Shown: one piece after another, positions 5,103 through 7,275 of the stretch | How the letters are laid out: each line of letters starts with the position of its first letter | Numbering within the stretch: position 1 is the stretch's first letter | Notes under the pieces: model-generated | Seen by the model: only the letters and a program-made list of their open reading frames with translations | What the model was told of the DNA's origin: nothing | Database searches by the model: none | Assembly: GCA_002336985.1 (NCBI GenBank) | Contig: DDFE01000168.1 | Location: forward strand, 1 to 7,275 | From: Sphingomonadales bacterium UBA1936 | GTDB taxonomy: Bacteria > Pseudomonadota > Alphaproteobacteria > Sphingomonadales > Sphingomonadaceae | Direction of reading: 5' to 3' | DNA: 7,275 nucleotides | Program-made: the position numbers and the translations under genes

Positions 5103-6001
5103 GCGAATGCTCCCGCGGCAATGCGGCCGACGTGCGCAAGGACGGCTTCGTCGCTGGGGCGGGTTTTTTCGAAGTGCGCCGCTGCGTCGAAATAGGCCGC
5201 GATGACGATCGGTGCCCGGTTCGGCGGAAAGACGATTGCGACGTCGTTGAGCTTGTTCACCATCGGATTCGGGCGGACATCGATGGCGCTCCCGGTCTTG
5301 TCACCGGCGCGCCATCCGGCCGGGAGACCGGCACGAATGCGCCGTACGCCGGTCTTTGTGCCCACCATCCACTCCGTCAGCAGATTGAGCGACGCTGGCG
5401 TGAGTACGGACCCCGCGAAGATATGCGCGATAATGCGCGCCATGGCCTCGGGCGAGGTCGTGTCATGAATGTCGCCCGGCATCACCAGGTTCATGGCGGG
5501 TTCGTACCGGTCCAGCCGCGACACGCCGTCGCCGATATCGCGCAGCTTGGCGGTGAAGCCCTGCGGACCACCCAGCAGGCGCAGCATCAGGTTCGCGGCG
5601 ACGTTATCGCTAACCTTTTGCGCACCCTCGGCCAGAGCGATCAGGGTCATGCCACCCTTCGGCAGGTTCGGGCCGGTCACCGGGTGGACCGGGACCATGT
5701 CGGCAGGGCCGTAGGGCACCCACTGGTCGGCCTTCATTCGGCCTGCATCGATTTCGGCAAGAATGACCGCGGCAAGCGGCAGCTTGAATGTGGAACACAT
5801 GCCGAAACGCTCGGCGGCGCGATGGCCGATCATGCGGCCGGTTCCGGTGTCGATGATCGCAACGCCCAGGCGCCCGCCTGACTTGGCTTCGAGTACGCCC
5901 AGCGCGTCGGCATCGTCCCACGAAGGGATCGTCGCGCACGACGGAAGCAGCAGCGAAGCGCCCAGCCCTCCGAATACGACCGTGCGGCGTGTCGGCGTCA
6001 T
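5099..6001 (-). CDS. bla: Class A beta-lactamase, probable Tat-exported lipoprotein
   Basis: A periplasmic serine hydrolase of 300 residues that would open beta-lactam rings. All class A motifs are present: S70-T-F-K73 (nucleophile and base), S131-D-N133, E167-P-A-M-N171 (omega loop, with Met where Leu is usual) and K235-T-G237. The N-terminus MTPTRRTVVFGG has a twin-arginine pattern, and LLLPSC gives a plausible lipobox with Cys22. Export by Tat and anchoring as a lipoprotein are thus likely. Cys69 precedes the nucleophile, but the partner Cys after KTG, found in KPC/SME-type carbapenemases, is Ala here. The start is ATG 6001: it begins the signal peptide, has GGAA five bases upstream, and overlaps the accC stop as ATGA. 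No ampR-like regulator is adjacent, so expression would follow accC. Confidence 0.92.
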   Translation of the reverse strand: MTPTRRTVVFGGLGASLLLPSCATIPSWDDADALGVLEAKSGGRLGVAIIDTGTGRMIGHRAAERFGMCSTFKLPLAAVILAEIDAGRMKADQWVPYGPADMVPVHPVTGPNLPKGGMTLIALAEGAQKVSDNVAANLMLRLLGGPQGFTAKLRDIGDGVSRLDRYEPAMNLVMPGDIHDTTSPEAMARIIAHIFAGSVLTPASLNLLTEWMVGTKTGVRRIRAGLPAGWRAGDKTGSAIDVRPNPMVNKLNDVAIVFPPNRAPIVIAAYFDAAAHFEKTRPSDEAVLAHVGRIAAGAFA

Positions 6002-7275
6002 TCCTGTTCCGCCAGCCAGTCTTCGAGCCACTTGATCGTGTATGCGCCGTCCTGGACATCCGGATTGGCGATCAGGGCCTGGTGGAGCGGGATGGTGGTC
6101 TTCACACCCTCGATCACCGTTTCCTCCAGCGCGCGGCGCAGGCGCATCAGCGCGGCTTCTCGCGTCTTGCCGTACACGATCAGCTTGCCGATCATGCTGT
6201 CGTAATAGGGCGGGATGCGATAGCCGGTGTAGAGGCCGCTATCGAAACGGACGTGCAGGCCGCCGGGCGCATGGAACGCCTTCACCAGCCCCGGTGAGGG
6301 CGCGAAGGTCTTTGGATCCTCCGCATTGATGCGGCATTCGATCGCGTGGCCGGTGAACTCGACCTCTTCTTGCGTGATGCTGAGCGGAAGGCCCTCCGCG
6401 ACGCGGATCTGTTCGCGGACCAGGTCGATGCCCGTGATCATTTCGGTCACCGGATGTTCGACCTGCAGGCGGGTGTTCATCTCGATGAAGTAGAACTCGC
6501 CGTCTTCCCACAGGAACTCGATGGTCCCTGCGCCGCGGTAACCCATGTCGGCCATCGCTTTCGCGACGATGCCGCCCATGTGCGCGCGTTCCGCTGCGCT
6601 GATGACCGGGGAAGGGGCTTCCTCCAGAACCTTCTGGTGGCGGCGCTGCAGGCTGCAATCACGCTCGCCCAGGTGGATGGCGCTGCCGTTGCCGTCGCCG
6701 AACACCTGGAACTCGATGTGACGCGGGTTGCCGAGGTATTTTTCCAGATAGACGGTCGCGTCGCCAAACGCGGCTTTCGCCTCGCTGCCGGCCTGTTGCA
6801 TCAGGGTTTCGAGCTGATCCTCGGACGTGCAGACCTTCATCCCGCGTCCACCGCCGCCCGAGGCCGCCTTGATGATGACGGGATAACCCGCCTTCGCCGC
6901 GATCGCCTTCGCTTCGGCAAGGTCGCTGATCGGGCCGTCGGAACCGGGCACGAGCGGCAGGCCGAGCGCGCCCGCGGTCCGCTTCGCCTCGATCTTGTCG
7001 CCCATCGTGCGGATATGTTCGGGCTTCGGCCCGATGAAGATGATGCCGTGTTCCTCGATGATCTCGGCGAAACGCGCGTTTTCGCTGAGGAACCCGTACC
7101 CCGGGTGGATGGCATCCGCGCCGGAAATTTCGGCAGCGGAAATGATCGCGGGGATGTTCAGATAGCTGTCGGCGGCAGCCGGCGGTCCGATGCAGATCGC
7201 CTCGTCCGCAAGGCGCACATGCATGGCGTCGGCGTCGGCGGTGGAATGCACCGCGACGGTCTTGATACCCAGTTC
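5998..7275 (-). CDS. accC: Biotin carboxylase subunit of acetyl-CoA carboxylase (5' end outside window)
   Basis: The ATP-grasp enzyme that carboxylates biotin on BCCP (AccB), the first half of malonyl-CoA synthesis for fatty acids. 425 residues are visible. The first, ELGIKTVAVHSTADADA, matches E. coli AccC from residue 23, so about 22 residues are missing and the full protein would be near 447. Key motifs in order: HPGYGFLSEN, IGPK, MGDK, the glycine-rich ATP loop GGGGRGMK, YLEKYLGNPRHIEFQV, GERDCSLQRRHQK, EMNTRLQVEHPVTE (Glu, Asn and Arg of the catalytic centre), and VRFDSGLYTGYRIPPYYDSMIGKL with the bicarbonate-site Arg. No biotinyl or carboxyltransferase domain is attached, so this is the stand-alone AccC rather than a propionyl- or pyruvate-carboxylase fusion. 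accB is expected just upstream, outside the window. The stop TGA overlaps the beta-lactamase start. Confidence 0.97.
   Translation of the reverse strand, partial: ELGIKTVAVHSTADADAMHVRLADEAICIGPPAAADSYLNIPAIISAAEISGADAIHPGYGFLSENARFAEIIEEHGIIFIGPKPEHIRTMGDKIEAKRTAGALGLPLVPGSDGPISDLAEAKAIAAKAGYPVIIKAASGGGGRGMKVCTSEDQLETLMQQAGSEAKAAFGDATVYLEKYLGNPRHIEFQVFGDGNGSAIHLGERDCSLQRRHQKVLEEAPSPVISAAERAHMGGIVAKAMADMGYRGAGTIEFLWEDGEFYFIEMNTRLQVEHPVTEMITGIDLVREQIRVAEGLPLSITQEEVEFTGHAIECRINAEDPKTFAPSPGLVKAFHAPGGLHVRFDSGLYTGYRIPPYYDSMIGKLIVYGKTREAALMRLRRALEETVIEGVKTTIPLHQALIANPDVQDGAYTIKWLEDWLAEQE

Noticed and set aside
4324..5205. 293-codon plus-strand open frame
   Set aside because: It is antisense to the acetyltransferase and ABM genes, with low-complexity Arg/Gly/Asp-rich translation and no recognisable domain; a GC-rich shadow.
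5132..5881. 249-codon plus-strand open frame antisense to bla
   Set aside because: The opposite strand encodes an intact beta-lactamase with every motif; the plus frame has His/Arg-rich composition typical of a shadow.
5099..6001. Carbapenemase of KPC/SME type, suggested by Cys69
   Set aside because: The required partner cysteine after KTG is alanine, and many non-carbapenemase class A enzymes also have Cys69.
1376..7275. Mobile island carrying the ars and bla genes
   Set aside because: No integrase, transposase, terminal repeats, tRNA or compositional break is visible; the seamless gene overlaps with accC argue for an old chromosomal arrangement.

Overview
The window is GC-rich and densely coded. 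It looks like chromosome from an alphaproteobacterium of the Sphingomonadales. The best lineage marker is a secreted protein ending in the PEPxxWA form of the PEP-CTERM sorting signal (1376-2044, minus strand), which is typical of sphingomonads. The TonB-like protein and the aquaporin-containing arsenic operon fit the same group. I see no tRNA, rRNA, CRISPR array, insertion sequence or other mobile-element signature, and no gene-free stretch longer than about 130 bases.

Layout. On the plus strand the left edge carries the 3' part of an MFS transporter gene (to 935), then a small gene for a Cys/His-rich protein (1036-1326). Everything to the right is on the minus strand. In transcription order (right to left) this is: accC, biotin carboxylase of acetyl-CoA carboxylase, cut by the window edge; a class A beta-lactamase; a small antibiotic-biosynthesis-monooxygenase (ABM) domain protein; a GNAT acetyltransferase of the phosphinothricin/arsinothricin (PAT/ArsN1) type; arsR; an aquaglyceroporin (aqpS-like); arsC; a TonB-like membrane protein; and the PEP-CTERM protein, which has its own intrinsic terminator.

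How the genes work together. The four genes accC, bla, ABM and GNAT are chained by three successive 4-base stop/start overlaps. arsR, aqpS and arsC are chained by two more. Only 32 bases separate the two chains, and they hold a perfect 11+11 bp inverted repeat and a candidate promoter for arsR. ArsR would sense arsenite, ArsC would reduce arsenate to arsenite, and the MIP channel would let arsenite out. This is the arrangement known from Sinorhizobium meliloti, where AqpS replaces ArsB/Acr3. The adjoining acetyltransferase fits detoxification of the organoarsenical antibiotic arsinothricin. With the beta-lactamase and ABM protein next door, the block reads as a small chemical-defence cluster attached to the end of a housekeeping fatty-acid-synthesis operon. 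That combined layout is the most unusual feature of the window.
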